Part shown: positions 42,787 through 51,203 of the stretch, piece after piece
Position numbering within the stretch: position 1 is the first letter of the stretch
How the letters are laid out: each line of letters starts with the position of its first letter
Source: Amycolatopsis sp. QT-25
GTDB lineage: Bacteria; Actinomycetota; Actinomycetes; Mycobacteriales; Pseudonocardiaceae
Direction: 5' to 3'
Length of the DNA: 64,000 bases
NCBI RefSeq assembly: GCF_029369745.1
Contig: NZ_CP120210.1
Coordinates: 3,410,001-3,474,000 of the forward strand
Translations under genes and position numbers: made by a program
Notes under the pieces: model-generated
Databases searched by the model: none
Told to the model about the DNA's origin: nothing
The model's input: only the letters and a program-made list of their open reading frames with translations

Positions 42787-43224
42787 GGTGCCGCCCTCCT
42801 TCAAAATCAGCTTCCGCCGTCCACGCGTTCTCCGCAGCGGGGATGAGCTGCCCGGGTGACCCCAACCGGGTGAGACCCTCTCGTGATCACTGAGAGGCGA
42901 GGTGGCGTGGCCCGGGCCAGCCGACGACGCCGATCAAGCGCGCGAGCGTTCACCACCCCTACGTTGAAGGCAGGGAAAGGAGGCCGTCACGTATTTCGGC
43001 AGGGGCGAGGTCGGGTTTCGCGCCTGCCACTCACGACCCCTCGGGTGAAACTCCGCAATGACGCGAAACCGGCAACATCGTAGTAAGAGTGTCCCTGTGG
43101 ACTGGCAAGGAAAAGGGCTGGAGCTTTTCGGCGAGTTCACTTCCGCCTTCGGCTCCGGCGGCACGTTCGACTGCTCCTCGATTGGTCCGTCGGCTTCCGC
43201 ATTCAAAGGGCCGGCTGCGGCCTG
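42787..43224. other. intergenic stretch without a supported gene
   Basis: About 440 bases upstream of the small membrane protein and beyond the end of the regulator gene. Short frames on both strands show no family match or good ribosome site. The promoter of the 49-residue protein should lie just right of 42800. Confidence 0.35.
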
Positions 43225-44211
43225 TCAGAGCCAGCCGTTGTGGGCGGCGAACACCCCGAGCTGGAACCTGCTGGAGACGCCCGCGCGGTCCATCAGGCTT
43301 TCCAGGTAGCGGAACAGGGTGCGCCTGCTGACGCCGAGCGCGGCGGCGATCTCGTCGTCCTTGCGCCCGGCGGCGAGCAGGATGAGCAGCTCCCGTTCGA
43401 CCGGCCGGATCGGTTGCTCGGCCGTCCGTCCTTGCCGGTCGAGGGGGAGCGCCGCGGCCCAGGACGTTTCGAACAGTCCTTCCAGTGCGGAGAAGAGGCT
43501 GCACGGACGCACCACGACGATGGACTGGTTGCGATCGGCTTCGCGGATGGTCAGCGCGATGGTGGCCGCACGGTCGTCGAAGAGCGTCAATTTCACCGGG
43601 AGTTCCGGAAGCAGCCGGGCCCGTTCGCCCGCCCGCAGGCATGGCAGGATGTTCTCGGCGAGATAGCCGGGATCACCGAACGACGCTCCACTGTAGACAC
43701 AGCGATAGCCGATCCCGCGCCGCAGTTGTTCCTCCTCCAGTGGGTTCCGGCGGCCGCCGGTGAAGTAGGGCGGGGAATCGAGACGGCGCACCTGATGCCG
43801 CACCGAGGTCGCGAGCTGCCGCAGCCGGGGGATGATGGCGTCGCCGGTGACCACTTCGAGCAGGTCCTGCGCGTTCGGCATTCCCGAATGTGCCCGCCGG
43901 AAGGCGCGATACGCGGTCTGGACCGCGAGTCGCGCCTCGTGCAGTTCGGCCTGCCGCCGGGTGGTCAGCGCCGTCAGTGCTTCGCTGGGGTTCGCGGGGA
44001 GGAACTCTGCGCCGTCCACTCCGGACGGTACCGCGAGTCCGGCGTCGGCCAGTTCTTTCAGTGCCAGCTGCACCGTCTCCGCGTCGTCCTCCCGCCAGGC
44101 CAATCCCTCGGCGGTGACGGGGGCGGACTCCAGCATCCGGAGGTAGGTCCGGGCGGCGGTCTCGCCGACGCCCAGTCTGCGCAACTGCGCGCCGAGCCCG
44201 TCCGAGGACAC
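43225..44211 (-). CDS. transcriptional regulator: TrmB-like N-terminus, LuxR-type C-terminus
   Basis: 328 residues from GTG 44211. The N-terminal part (about 5-70; LRRLGVGETAARTYLRMLES, APVTAEGLAWRE, ALKELADAGLAV) is a TrmB-like winged helix. The middle (about 95-250) is an alpha/beta sensor-like region with a phospholipase-D-like flavour (RLDSPPYFTGG, GIGYRCVYSGASFGDPGYL, RARLLPELPVKLTLFDDRAA). The C-terminus (about 265-328) is a LuxR-type HTH: VERELLILLAAGRKDDEIAA, ALGVSRRTLFRYLESLMDRA. This architecture is frequent in actinomycetes. It begins two bases after the stop of the secreted trypsin gene, so the two are probably one operon and the regulator may govern protease expression. Confidence 0.87.
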   Translation of the reverse strand: MSSDGLGAQLRRLGVGETAARTYLRMLESAPVTAEGLAWREDDAETVQLALKELADAGLAVPSGVDGAEFLPANPSEALTALTTRRQAELHEARLAVQTAYRAFRRAHSGMPNAQDLLEVVTGDAIIPRLRQLATSVRHQVRRLDSPPYFTGGRRNPLEEEQLRRGIGYRCVYSGASFGDPGYLAENILPCLRAGERARLLPELPVKLTLFDDRAATIALTIREADRNQSIVVVRPCSLFSALEGLFETSWAAALPLDRQGRTAEQPIRPVERELLILLAAGRKDDEIAAALGVSRRTLFRYLESLMDRAGVSSRFQLGVFAAHNGWL

Positions 44212-44213
44212 GC

Positions 44214-44867
44214 TTAGACGCCCGAAGTGTCGCGGATCCAGGTGCGGTGCGCCGAGATCGCGGTATGCGTCGAACTGTCCACCTTGTTCCCGGCGATGTG
44301 CACGCCGACCTGCTTGCCGCCGACGAAAACCGGCCCGCCCGAGTCACCGCCGTTGGTGAGTCCGTTGCCTCGGCCGGCCTTGATCAGTCCACTCCCGACA
44401 CTGGTCACCGCCATCCGGGCGACCTTGAGGTACCGCTGCAGGTCGCCGTCTTCGTTGTAGCCCCAGCCATAGACGTATTCGGTGTCGCCGACGGCGACGG
44501 AAGTGCCGAGGGGCGCATAGGTCGTGCTCACCGAGCGGTCGAGCCGCAGCAGTGCGATGTCGGCGCCATTGGAGGGCGTGTAGATGCCGGCCACGGCGGC
44601 GTACGTCCCGGCTTGGTGGTCGACATCGCCCACCCGGACGGAGTACTCGGCGCCGGGTTCGTCGATGCAGTGCTGGGCGGTGAGCACCCAGCGTGCGCTG
44701 ATGATCGAACCGGAGCACCACTGCTCGCCGTTCTGTTCGATCATGGCCGCCCACGGGCCGGACCGGGCGTATTCGCCGTCGATGATGGGGGCCGCGCCGA
44801 CTGCCGGAGCGACCGTCGTGAGCCCCGCCGCGCACAGCAGAGCGGTGAGGAGACCTCGGATACGCAT
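44214..44867 (-). CDS. secreted trypsin-like serine protease (S1)
   Basis: 217 residues from ATG 44867. Signal peptide 1-25 (GLLTALLCAAGLTTVAPAVG). Mature start PIIDGEYARSGPWAAMI has the IVGG-like activation sequence. Full triad: His66 in VLTAQHC, Asp103 in NGADIALLRL, Ser176 in GGDSGGPVFV. WCSGSIISARW and YGWGYNEDGDLQRYLKVARM are standard. Two cysteines (51 and 67) could form the usual Cys42-Cys58 bridge; the others common in trypsins are lacking. Compact, probably active and extracellular. Upstream of and coupled to the TrmB/LuxR regulator. Confidence 0.9.
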   Translation of the reverse strand: MRIRGLLTALLCAAGLTTVAPAVGAAPIIDGEYARSGPWAAMIEQNGEQWCSGSIISARWVLTAQHCIDEPGAEYSVRVGDVDHQAGTYAAVAGIYTPSNGADIALLRLDRSVSTTYAPLGTSVAVGDTEYVYGWGYNEDGDLQRYLKVARMAVTSVGSGLIKAGRGNGLTNGGDSGGPVFVGGKQVGVHIAGNKVDSSTHTAISAHRTWIRDTSGV

Positions 44868-45223
44868 GGGGTGCCTTCCAACGCAGGGGAATCGGGAGAA
44901 GGAACGGGAAATCGACGGATCACCCGTTCACGGCCTCGGCGGATCACCATGGATCGCCCGGCCGGACCCGTTACCGGTTTTCCCATGCTAGGCAGGTGGA
45001 TACGGCGGTCGATAGCGACTAAAGACGGGAGAAGGCCGTTCCGGACCTGGCCTTTCGGCACCACAGTGCCGATGGCACCGATGTGTCAGGGAAAGCGGCG
45101 GACGTGGCGGTCCGGCGCCCGGGTGGGGACTTCGTGGCCCGAGGAAGGTCCCTTCAGGACAGAAAGGTTTTCGAAGCCGGGCGCACCACCCGGGTCATTC
45201 CGGAATTGCGCTCTGTCTCGTGC
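44868..45223. other. intergenic stretch, promoter region of the trypsin gene
   Basis: About 355 bases between the trypsin start and the end of the coiled-coil gene, both on the minus strand. No gene recognised. It should contain the trypsin-regulator promoter, but no confident -10/-35 pair was found. Confidence 0.35.
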
Positions 45224-45580
45224 TCATCGACGACGGCGCTTCCGGGACGGTGTGGGATCGAGCAGTTCCTCGGCGAGGAGAATGGCCCGGTCCGACAGCG
45301 TGCTGGACAGCCGTTCCACCGACTCTCCGATTCGGCCCGCTTCCCGGCGCACGCCCTCGCCCACCGGCTTGCTGTGCCGATCGGCGAGTCCGGCGAGCCT
45401 GCTCCCGGAGGCCAGCACCAGATCGGCGAGGCGCTCGCCGAGTTCGGTCAGCCGGTTCGCCGTCCTGCCCGCCCGCCGGGCCACGAGGTCCTCGGTCTCC
45501 CGCCGCAGCTCCCGGACTGCGGACCTCGACTCGGTTGTCGTCCCGGTGAGCGCGGACTTCAAGGTTTTTGTCACGTCCAT
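45224..45580 (-). CDS. small coiled-coil (apolipoprotein-like) protein
   Basis: 118 residues from ATG 45580, with GGAGGT ribosome site 10 bases upstream. The sequence is one long amphipathic helix: MDVTKTLKSALTGTTTESRS, AVRELRRETEDLVARRAGRT, ANRLTELGERLADLVLASGS, RLAGLADRHSKPVGEGVRRE, SVERLSSTLSDRAILLAEEL, then a basic tail (TPSRKRRRR). Charged and hydrophobic residues alternate at heptad spacing. The basic tail might bind DNA or lipid headgroups. I recognise no named family. The longer frame to 45658 has no support. Confidence 0.7.
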   Translation of the reverse strand: MDVTKTLKSALTGTTTESRSAVRELRRETEDLVARRAGRTANRLTELGERLADLVLASGSRLAGLADRHSKPVGEGVRREAGRIGESVERLSSTLSDRAILLAEELLDPTPSRKRRRR

Positions 45581-45833
45581 CAGGAATCGACCTCCATGCG
45601 GCTTGCCTGGTTCGAGTGTACAGACGTACTCCGAATATGCGGAATACGTGGTTCGCATGCTGTTGCCGCAGAAAAGAGGAACGGAGAGTCGGTGAACAGT
45701 CGTAACCGGAAGCGCAGAGCTGACGGGCGGGTCCGTTCCGTCGCGCCGGGGAAGGCTGCCGAACGTGGTCGACCAGTCACACTACGTGCGAGAACTCTCC
45801 ACCTGGAAGTCGCTCGCGTGACCTGCCCGAGGT

Positions 45834-45881
45834 TTGACAAAGCGGAACAATGCTCCGTATGTTTGCGGAGCAGCGCTCCGC
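45834..45881 (+). promoter_or_regulatory. promoter with two repressor-type operators
   Basis: A -35 TTGACA (45834-45839) and -10 TATGTT (45858-45863) are separated by 18 bases. In the spacer is GCGGA-ACAATG-CTCCG (45842-45857). Just past the -10 is a second, longer palindrome, GCGGAGC-AGC-GCTCCGC (45865-45881). Two related inverted repeats over a promoter are typical of TetR-type control. The coding start is 37 bases further on. No regulator gene lies next to it. Confidence 0.6.
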
Positions 45882-45917
45882 TTAGCGTGGCGCCGTCACA
45901 CGAAAGGAAAACCCGAC

Positions 45918-46871
45918 ATGAGCACCACGCCTGTCCTTTCGCTCGCTCCGGTGGTCCTGCCGACGCCGGATCGCGCCGTGGACCTGCAACTTCGGATCTC
46001 CGCACCGACGAGCGGAAACGAGCTGCCGGTCGTCCTGCTGTCCCACGGCCAAGGCCCGTCGAACCATCTCTCGTCGCTGAACGGCTACGCCCCGCTCGTG
46101 AACTACTGGGCGGCGCACGGCTTCGTCGTCATCCAGCCCACGCATCTGAGCTCGCGGACACTGAACCTGCCCTCCGGCGATCCGGAAGCACCGCTGTACC
46201 AACGGTCCAGGGCCGTGGACATGAGCCGGATCCTCGATCGGCTCGACGAGATCGAGGGCGCCGTTCCCTCGCTGCGCGGCCGGCTGGACCGGGACAGGAT
46301 CGCCGTGGCCGGGCATTCGATGGGCGGGCACACCGCGAGCCTTCTGCTGGGCGCCCGCTACACCGACCCCCACAGCGGTACGGAGGTCGACGTCGCCGAA
46401 CCCCGGATCTCGGCAGGCGTCCTGCTCGCCGCGCCCGGCCGCGGTGGTGACGCCGTCACCGAATTCGTGGCCGAGAACCATCCCTTCTTCCTCAGCGCCG
46501 ACTTCTCCGCGATGACGACGCCCGCGCTCGTCGTCGCCGGGGACAAGGACGCCTCCACCCACCTGACGGTTCGCGGTCCGGACTGGCACACCGACCCGTA
46601 CTTCCTCGCGCCGGGCCGCAAGACGCTGCTCACCTTGTTCGACGCGGAGCACGGGCTCGGTGGGGTGTCCGGCTACGACGTCGCCGAGACGACGGACGAG
46701 AACCTCGATCGCGTGGCCGCGGTGCAGCGCCTCACCTGGGCGTACTTGCGCTCCGAGCTCTACCCGGGAGAGGGCGCCTGGCAAGTGGCGTGCGAGGAGC
46801 TGGCCGCGGTGCCGGATCCGCTCGGCCGGGTCGAGGCGAAGGAGGTCGACACACCGCCGGCCCGACGGTGA
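45918..46871 (+). CDS. alpha/beta hydrolase (chlorophyllase/PAF-acetylhydrolase-like)
   Basis: 317 residues from ATG 45918, ribosome site GAAAGGA. The fold is visible: VDLQLRISAP strand, PVVLLSHGQGPSNHLSSL with the oxyanion HG, GFVVIQPTHLS, DRIAVAGHSMGGHTASLLLG with nucleophile Ser134, and later ALVVAGDKDAS (acid) and FDAEHGLGG (His). No signal peptide, so cytoplasmic. These enzymes hydrolyse esters or related bonds; substrate unknown. Tight repression is expected from two operators covering its promoter, so it probably responds to a xenobiotic or ester. Confidence 0.87.
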   Translation: MSTTPVLSLAPVVLPTPDRAVDLQLRISAPTSGNELPVVLLSHGQGPSNHLSSLNGYAPLVNYWAAHGFVVIQPTHLSSRTLNLPSGDPEAPLYQRSRAVDMSRILDRLDEIEGAVPSLRGRLDRDRIAVAGHSMGGHTASLLLGARYTDPHSGTEVDVAEPRISAGVLLAAPGRGGDAVTEFVAENHPFFLSADFSAMTTPALVVAGDKDASTHLTVRGPDWHTDPYFLAPGRKTLLTLFDAEHGLGGVSGYDVAETTDENLDRVAAVQRLTWAYLRSELYPGEGAWQVACEELAAVPDPLGRVEAKEVDTPPARR

Positions 46872-47054
46872 GGGTTTCCGTCCTCGCGCTCAGGAAAGCG
46901 GCCGGTCCGCGGACACCTTAGTGTGAGGTGACGGGCGGCGATGCTGAAGCCGATCACCGGTTTCGGATCGGCGCGGGCGAACGTGATCACCCGGCACCGA
47001 CGCGATCAGAGCACGATGTGCGGTGCGCGGCGAACTTGCCACCACAGGATCGTG

Positions 47055-47450
47055 TCAGAGCACCGGGATCTCCGCCCACACCGTTTTGTATCCGGCGCCG
47101 GTGTTCACGCCCCACCGGCTGCTGATCGCCTCGACCAGCGCCAGCCCTCGCCCGTGGGGGCTGGCCGGATCCTGTTTGGCCACGCGGTGCGGCCGCAGGA
47201 GCGGGCGGTGGTCATCGACCTCCACGCGCACGACGTCCCTGTTCGAGGGCAGGGAGACCCTGAGTTCGCGGACGCCGTTCGCGTGTTCGTGCGCGTTGGT
47301 GACCAGTTCGGTGGTCAGCAGTTCGGTGTCCGCGATGGTCGAGCGACCGACCCCGCCGAGCTGCTCTCGCAGCCAGGCCCGCACCTTTCCCAAAGGCGGG
47401 GCGATACCGGCGGGGAATTCGTAAGCCTGCCTTGTTCCCGTGATACCCAC
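47055..47450 (-). CDS. anti-sigma regulatory HATPase (RsbW-like)
   Basis: 131 residues from GTG 47450 with GGAG ribosome site. A single GHKL ATPase domain: LGKVRAWLREQLGGVGRST, IADTELLTTELVTNAHEHAN (N-box ELVTNA.EH), VEVDDHRPLLRP (the G1 box is changed from the usual D.G.G.P to DDHRP), and GRGLALVEAISSRWG (G2-like). Such short stand-alone domains in actinomycetes act as serine kinases or binding partners for anti-anti-sigma factors. The altered G1 box may weaken ATP binding. No anti-anti-sigma partner is nearby. Cytoplasmic. Confidence 0.8.
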   Translation of the reverse strand: MGITGTRQAYEFPAGIAPPLGKVRAWLREQLGGVGRSTIADTELLTTELVTNAHEHANGVRELRVSLPSNRDVVRVEVDDHRPLLRPHRVAKQDPASPHGRGLALVEAISSRWGVNTGAGYKTVWAEIPVL

Positions 47451-47526
47451 GCGTGTCTCCTTAGCGGGTTTCCCAGCTTGGCCAAGAGCATGGGTGCAGT
47501 GTGGGAGTACCCAAGGAGAGTGACGT

Positions 47527-47952
47527 TCACACGCGGGACCGTCCGGCGACCGCGGTGACCCTGATCTCGACCCGCATTCCCGGCGCACCGAGAGCGGGGA
47601 CGCCGATCGCCGTCCAGATCGGTGCGCGGTCGCCCAGGTGCTCGCGGAACTGCTCGACCATCACGCGGTTGTGGACCTCGCCGAGGAAACCCGGCGTCTC
47701 CGGGACGTGGTACGAGTGCACGGCGATCACCTCATGCCAGGTGGCGCCCGCGGTGGCGAGGGTCCGTCCGACGTTCCCGAAGGCCCGGACGATCTCCTCT
47801 TCCAGGTCCTCGGGAAAGTTCAGGTCGTCGTCCCAGCCGCCTTGTCCCGAGATCTCGATGCGATCGCCGACGCGCACCGCCTGGCTGTAGCGCATCTCGG
47901 CGAGTTGCCGGTCACCGTATCCGGGAGTGGCGAAGAACTCCGGCTGGGGCAT
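47527..47952 (-). CDS. Rid (YjgF/UK114)-family protein
   Basis: 141 residues from ATG 47952 (MPQPEFFATPGY), ribosome site GAGAGGA. The trimeric Rid fold is shown by SQAVRVGDRIEISGQGGWDD, EEEIVRAFGNVGRTLATAGA, TWHEVIAVHSYHVPETPG and the C-terminal APIWTAIGVPALGAPGMRVE IRVTAV, where the Arg of 'MRVEI' corresponds to the active-site arginine of RidA. RidA deaminates reactive enamines/imines; other Rid subgroups differ, and this one is in the group with 'PG.RVEI'. The gene diverges from a MarR regulator and shares twin palindromic operators with it. Confidence 0.9.
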   Translation of the reverse strand: MPQPEFFATPGYGDRQLAEMRYSQAVRVGDRIEISGQGGWDDDLNFPEDLEEEIVRAFGNVGRTLATAGATWHEVIAVHSYHVPETPGFLGEVHNRVMVEQFREHLGDRAPIWTAIGVPALGAPGMRVEIRVTAVAGRSRV

Positions 47953-47966
47953 GGCGGATCCTCTCG

Positions 47967-48019
47967 TTGACTTCATGCTTGAAGTCAACGTAGCACGATT
48001 TGACTTCACGTGTGAAGTC
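47967..48019. promoter_or_regulatory. twin MarR-type operators between Rid and MarR genes
   Basis: Site 1: TTGACTTCA (47967-47975), TGCT, TGAAGTCAA (47980-47988), a perfect 9-bp inverted repeat. Site 2: TTGACTTCA (48000-48008), CGTG, TGAAGTC (48013-48019). Their left half-sites are 33 bases apart, about three helical turns. They lie 15 bases upstream of the Rid start and just before the MarR -10 element, so one regulator could repress both genes. Confidence 0.75.
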
Positions 48020-48044
48020 GGCAGGTGCTGGGTAAGGTTTCGCC

Positions 48045-48521
48045 ATGGCCACCCCGGACCCGGACGAAGCACTGTGGCTGACCCCTGCCGAAAAGGAGGC
48101 ATGGACCGGACTGGTCTCTTTGGTCCTCCTGCTGCCGGGACGGCTGGAGTCACCGTTGCAGCACGACGCCGGGCTGACCTTGTTCGAATATCTGACCCTC
48201 AGCCATATTTCCGAGGCCCCGGAGCGGCGCCTGCGGATGAGCGAACTGGCCTACCTCGCGAACGGCTCGCTCTCGCGCCTGTCCAATGTGGTCAAACGCT
48301 TCGAACAACGAGGCTGGGTGAACCGGACCCCTGACCCGAGTGACGGCCGGTACACCCTCGCCGTGCTCACGGACGACGGCTACGACGTCGTGGCCGCGGC
48401 GGCGCCCACGCACGTCCGTTCGGTGCGGGATCTCGTCCTCGACCCCTTGACCCCGGAGGATCAGCAGGCGCTTGCCCGGATCGCCGCCAAACTACGGACG
48501 CGGCCGGTCGATCTCGCTTAG
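48045..48521 (+). CDS. MarR-family transcriptional regulator
   Basis: 158 residues from ATG 48045, predicted leaderless: TAAGGT at 48033-48038 is followed by six bases. The MarR fold is FEYLTLSHISEAPERRLRMS, ELAYLANGSLSRLSNVVKRF, EQRGWVNRTPDPSDGRYTLA and VLTDDGYDVVAAAAP, i.e. the winged helix with conserved DGR wing turn. The C-terminal helices complete the dimer interface (DQQALARIAAKLR). The twin palindromes at 47967-48019 are its likely operators; it would then control itself and the Rid gene. Ligand unknown. Confidence 0.93.
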   Translation: MATPDPDEALWLTPAEKEAWTGLVSLVLLLPGRLESPLQHDAGLTLFEYLTLSHISEAPERRLRMSELAYLANGSLSRLSNVVKRFEQRGWVNRTPDPSDGRYTLAVLTDDGYDVVAAAAPTHVRSVRDLVLDPLTPEDQQALARIAAKLRTRPVDLA

Positions 48522-49262
48522 GCCGGCCCGTCGAGACGGTCGAATGTATCTTGTGCTCGTGTTCCGCGCCCCTGATCCGCTGACGGGGTTCATTCCACGC
48601 GAAGAGGGAAACTGTCGTGTTCGAGAAAATTTTCGTCGTTCTGTAGGTGTTTTCGATGTCGCGGGAACCGCGCACGCCAGGTCATGCAGTGGCTCGACGG
48701 TGACGAATCGGATCCCCATCGCGTACGGGAATGGGGAATTCGGGGCGGCGAAGGGGATTCCTTGTTCGACATCGGCATGGGAGTGGGCGCGGACCGGCAA
48801 CAACAACGACTGGCTCTTCGCGGACAACGGCCGACGGCGAAGCGAACATCGGCCTCGCTATTCGGAATCCCCATGACAGGCGGAAAATCTCCCACACGGT
48901 GACCGGGCGCCACGGCGGATCCCGATGTCTCACCGCGGTGTCGATCGACGGGGCGACGTTACGACATTCGGTGAATATTCGCCGATGAGTACCGGATGGA
49001 TTCGGGTTTCGAACGACGAGGCGATCACGGAAAACACGACAATCTTCGGCGCTTTCGTGCAGTAGAGTGAATCGTGCCGAAGATCCTTGGGCTGGACGGC
49101 GTAACGCGGACATGGTCTGCGTAGCCCGGATTCCCGGTAACAGCCCGTTGAGCGTCTTGACATGGAGCGTTCGGGGCGCGCGTTAACGAAACGCGGAGAT
49201 TTCCGTCTTCACAGGAAGCCCACAGGAATTCCGGCTCCGGCCGGGTCTCGAAAGGGAAATCC
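48522..49262. other. long gap, coding debris only
   Basis: About 740 bases with lower GC than neighbours. Two plus-strand frames around 48720-48960 (NNNDWLFADNG, then DGEANIGLAIRNPHDRRKIS) would join after a one-base shift and look protein-like, but no start or family is recognised. TTGACA near 49157 with GTTAAC 18 bases later could be the promoter of the VWA gene. Confidence 0.35.
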
Positions 49263-51137
49263 ATGTCACGAAGACCATTGTCAGTCGTTCTGACCGCCGT
49301 CACGGCGATGCTCGCGTCCACCGCGGTCGCCGCCGCGGCCCCGCCGGGAGTCGATCCGGCCACGGTCGACCTCACCCTCGACGCGGGGCAGAGCACGACC
49401 GTGACCAAGAACGTGACGACCTCGGCGGTACCGCCGAATCCTGATCTGGTCCTGCTCGCGGACACCACGGGCAGCATGGGCGGGCCGATCGGCAACGTGC
49501 GGGCGAACGCCGGTGCCATCACCGGCGACGTGCTCGCCGCACAGCCGACCGCGCAGTTCGGCGTCGCCGAGTACAAGGACTTCACTGATTCGGTGCCCTT
49601 CAAGGTCAACCAGGGCATCACCGGGGACACGACCGCGGTGCAGGCGGGGATCAACCAGTGGGTGGCCTCGGGCGGCGGGGACACCCCGGAGGCGAACCTG
49701 AACGCCCTCTACCAGCTGGCCACCGGCGCGGTCGCCTTCCGGCCGGACGGCACCCGCATCGTCGCCTGGTTCGGTGACGCGCCCTCGCACGATCCGAGCG
49801 GCGGGCACACGCTGGCCCAGACCATCGCGGCGCTCCAGGCGGCGAAGATCCGCGTGGTCGCCGTCAACGTCGGCAACCTCGACGCCACGGGACAGGCCAC
49901 CGCCATCACCTCGGCCACGGGCGGTGTCCTGCTGAACAACGTCCCGGCCGGTCAGGTCTCCCAGGCCATCCTGGACGGCATCAAGTCCATCGAGGTCACC
50001 GTGACCCCGAAGGTGACCAGTTGCGACCCGCAGCTCACGGTCACCAACGATCCCGGTAGCGTCACGGTGGCCAGCGGCGAGGTCGCCACGTTCACCGAGA
50101 CGATCGCGGCCTCGGCCGGAGCCGCTCCCGGCACCTACCAGTGTGTCGTCGACTACCAGGTCGACGGCGTTTCGCGGGGGTACGTCGAGACCACGACCGT
50201 GCGCGTGCTCGGGTTGAGCATCGACGACGTGACGGTCGCCGAGGGCTCCGGGGGAGCGCAGGTGCCGGCGACGTTCACGGTGTCCCTGCTCGGCGGTCCC
50301 AGCCCGAATCCGGTGACGGTCCAGTACGCGACGGCGAACGGCACCGCGACGGCGCCCGCCGACTACGCGGCGGCGAACGGGACGGTCACGTTCGCACCGG
50401 GACAGACGGCCAGACCGGTGACGGTCCTGGTCGACCCGGACACCGTCGACGAACCGAACGAGACGTTCACGGTGCACCTCTCGGCCCCGTCGGGCGCCGG
50501 TCTCCTCGACGCGACCGGGGTCGGCACGATCGTCGACGACGACCGTGACGGCGTCTTCTCCTGCACGGGTACCGCGGCGAACGTCCTCGGCGTGACCGCG
50601 GCCCAGGCCAATCCGGCGAACCTGCCCTGCGCCGACGACAGCAGCACCGTCGCCGCCGCGACGCTGAACGCCGGCCTGATCAAGGTGGAGACCAAGGTGC
50701 TGACCGCGTCGACCGACCTCACGCCGGACGACCAGTCGGCGGCTCCGGCCGCGGGCGATCGCGCGCTGGCGTCGGCCAGGATCGACAAGACGGTGATCAG
50801 CACGCTCGGGCTGACCGTCGAACTCGGCGTGATCCAGTCGCAGGCCACGGCGACCTGTCAGCCTTCGCCGGGAGGGCTCGCCCCGGTCCTGGCGGGCAGT
50901 TCGAACGTCGCCTCGCTGAAGATCAACGGCGAGTCGATCACGGTGGGCTCGGCACCGCTGACCATTCCGCTGGTCATCGGGTCGCTGAAGCTCAACGGCC
51001 AGACCATGGCCAACGGTGTCGTGAAGCAGCAGGCCGTCGCGCTGGACACCGTGCTGACGAAGATCGTGCTCGCGGAGTCGCAGGCCGACCTGCACGGAAC
51101 CTCGGCGCATCCGGCGGGAAACCCCTGCCGCCGCTGA
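49263..51137 (+). CDS. secreted VWA / Calx-beta domain protein
   Basis: 624 residues from ATG 49263. Signal peptide about 1-25 (LSVVLTAVTAMLASTAVAAA). A von Willebrand A domain (about 60-240) has the MIDAS motif DTTGSMGG, and FGVAEYKDF and IVAWFGDAPSHDPSGG as later metal-site loops. A short beta region follows, then a Calx-beta domain (about 320-430; LSIDDVTVAEGSGGAQVPAT, YATANGTATAPADYAAANGT, DDRDG). The C-terminal about 190 residues (CTGTAANVLGVTAAQANPAN to the end) resemble the choice-of-anchor P type surface module. VWA and Calx-beta domains bind divalent cations and mediate adhesion. No sortase motif or membrane helix is seen. A strong shared terminator follows. Confidence 0.85.
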   Translation: MSRRPLSVVLTAVTAMLASTAVAAAAPPGVDPATVDLTLDAGQSTTVTKNVTTSAVPPNPDLVLLADTTGSMGGPIGNVRANAGAITGDVLAAQPTAQFGVAEYKDFTDSVPFKVNQGITGDTTAVQAGINQWVASGGGDTPEANLNALYQLATGAVAFRPDGTRIVAWFGDAPSHDPSGGHTLAQTIAALQAAKIRVVAVNVGNLDATGQATAITSATGGVLLNNVPAGQVSQAILDGIKSIEVTVTPKVTSCDPQLTVTNDPGSVTVASGEVATFTETIAASAGAAPGTYQCVVDYQVDGVSRGYVETTTVRVLGLSIDDVTVAEGSGGAQVPATFTVSLLGGPSPNPVTVQYATANGTATAPADYAAANGTVTFAPGQTARPVTVLVDPDTVDEPNETFTVHLSAPSGAGLLDATGVGTIVDDDRDGVFSCTGTAANVLGVTAAQANPANLPCADDSSTVAAATLNAGLIKVETKVLTASTDLTPDDQSAAPAAGDRALASARIDKTVISTLGLTVELGVIQSQATATCQPSPGGLAPVLAGSSNVASLKINGESITVGSAPLTIPLVIGSLKLNGQTMANGVVKQQAVALDTVLTKIVLAESQADLHGTSAHPAGNPCRR

Positions 51138-51148
51138 GCCGGTGAATC

Positions 51149-51186
51149 CCCGCCGGGGCGGACGGATCCTCGTCCGCTCCGGCGGG
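51149..51186. terminator. bidirectional intrinsic terminator
   Basis: Left arm 51149-51164 and right arm 51171-51186 form a 16-bp stem with one G-T pair and a 6-base loop. It lies between the convergent VWA and beta-lactamase genes. No T-run is present, as is common in GC-rich actinomycetes. Confidence 0.65.
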
Positions 51187-51203
51187 ACAGGCCGTTCGGT
51201 GGC

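Noticed and set aside
43058..43309. An 83-codon plus-strand frame before the regulator gene
   Set aside because: It overlaps the end of the regulator gene, has no ribosome site and resembles no family.
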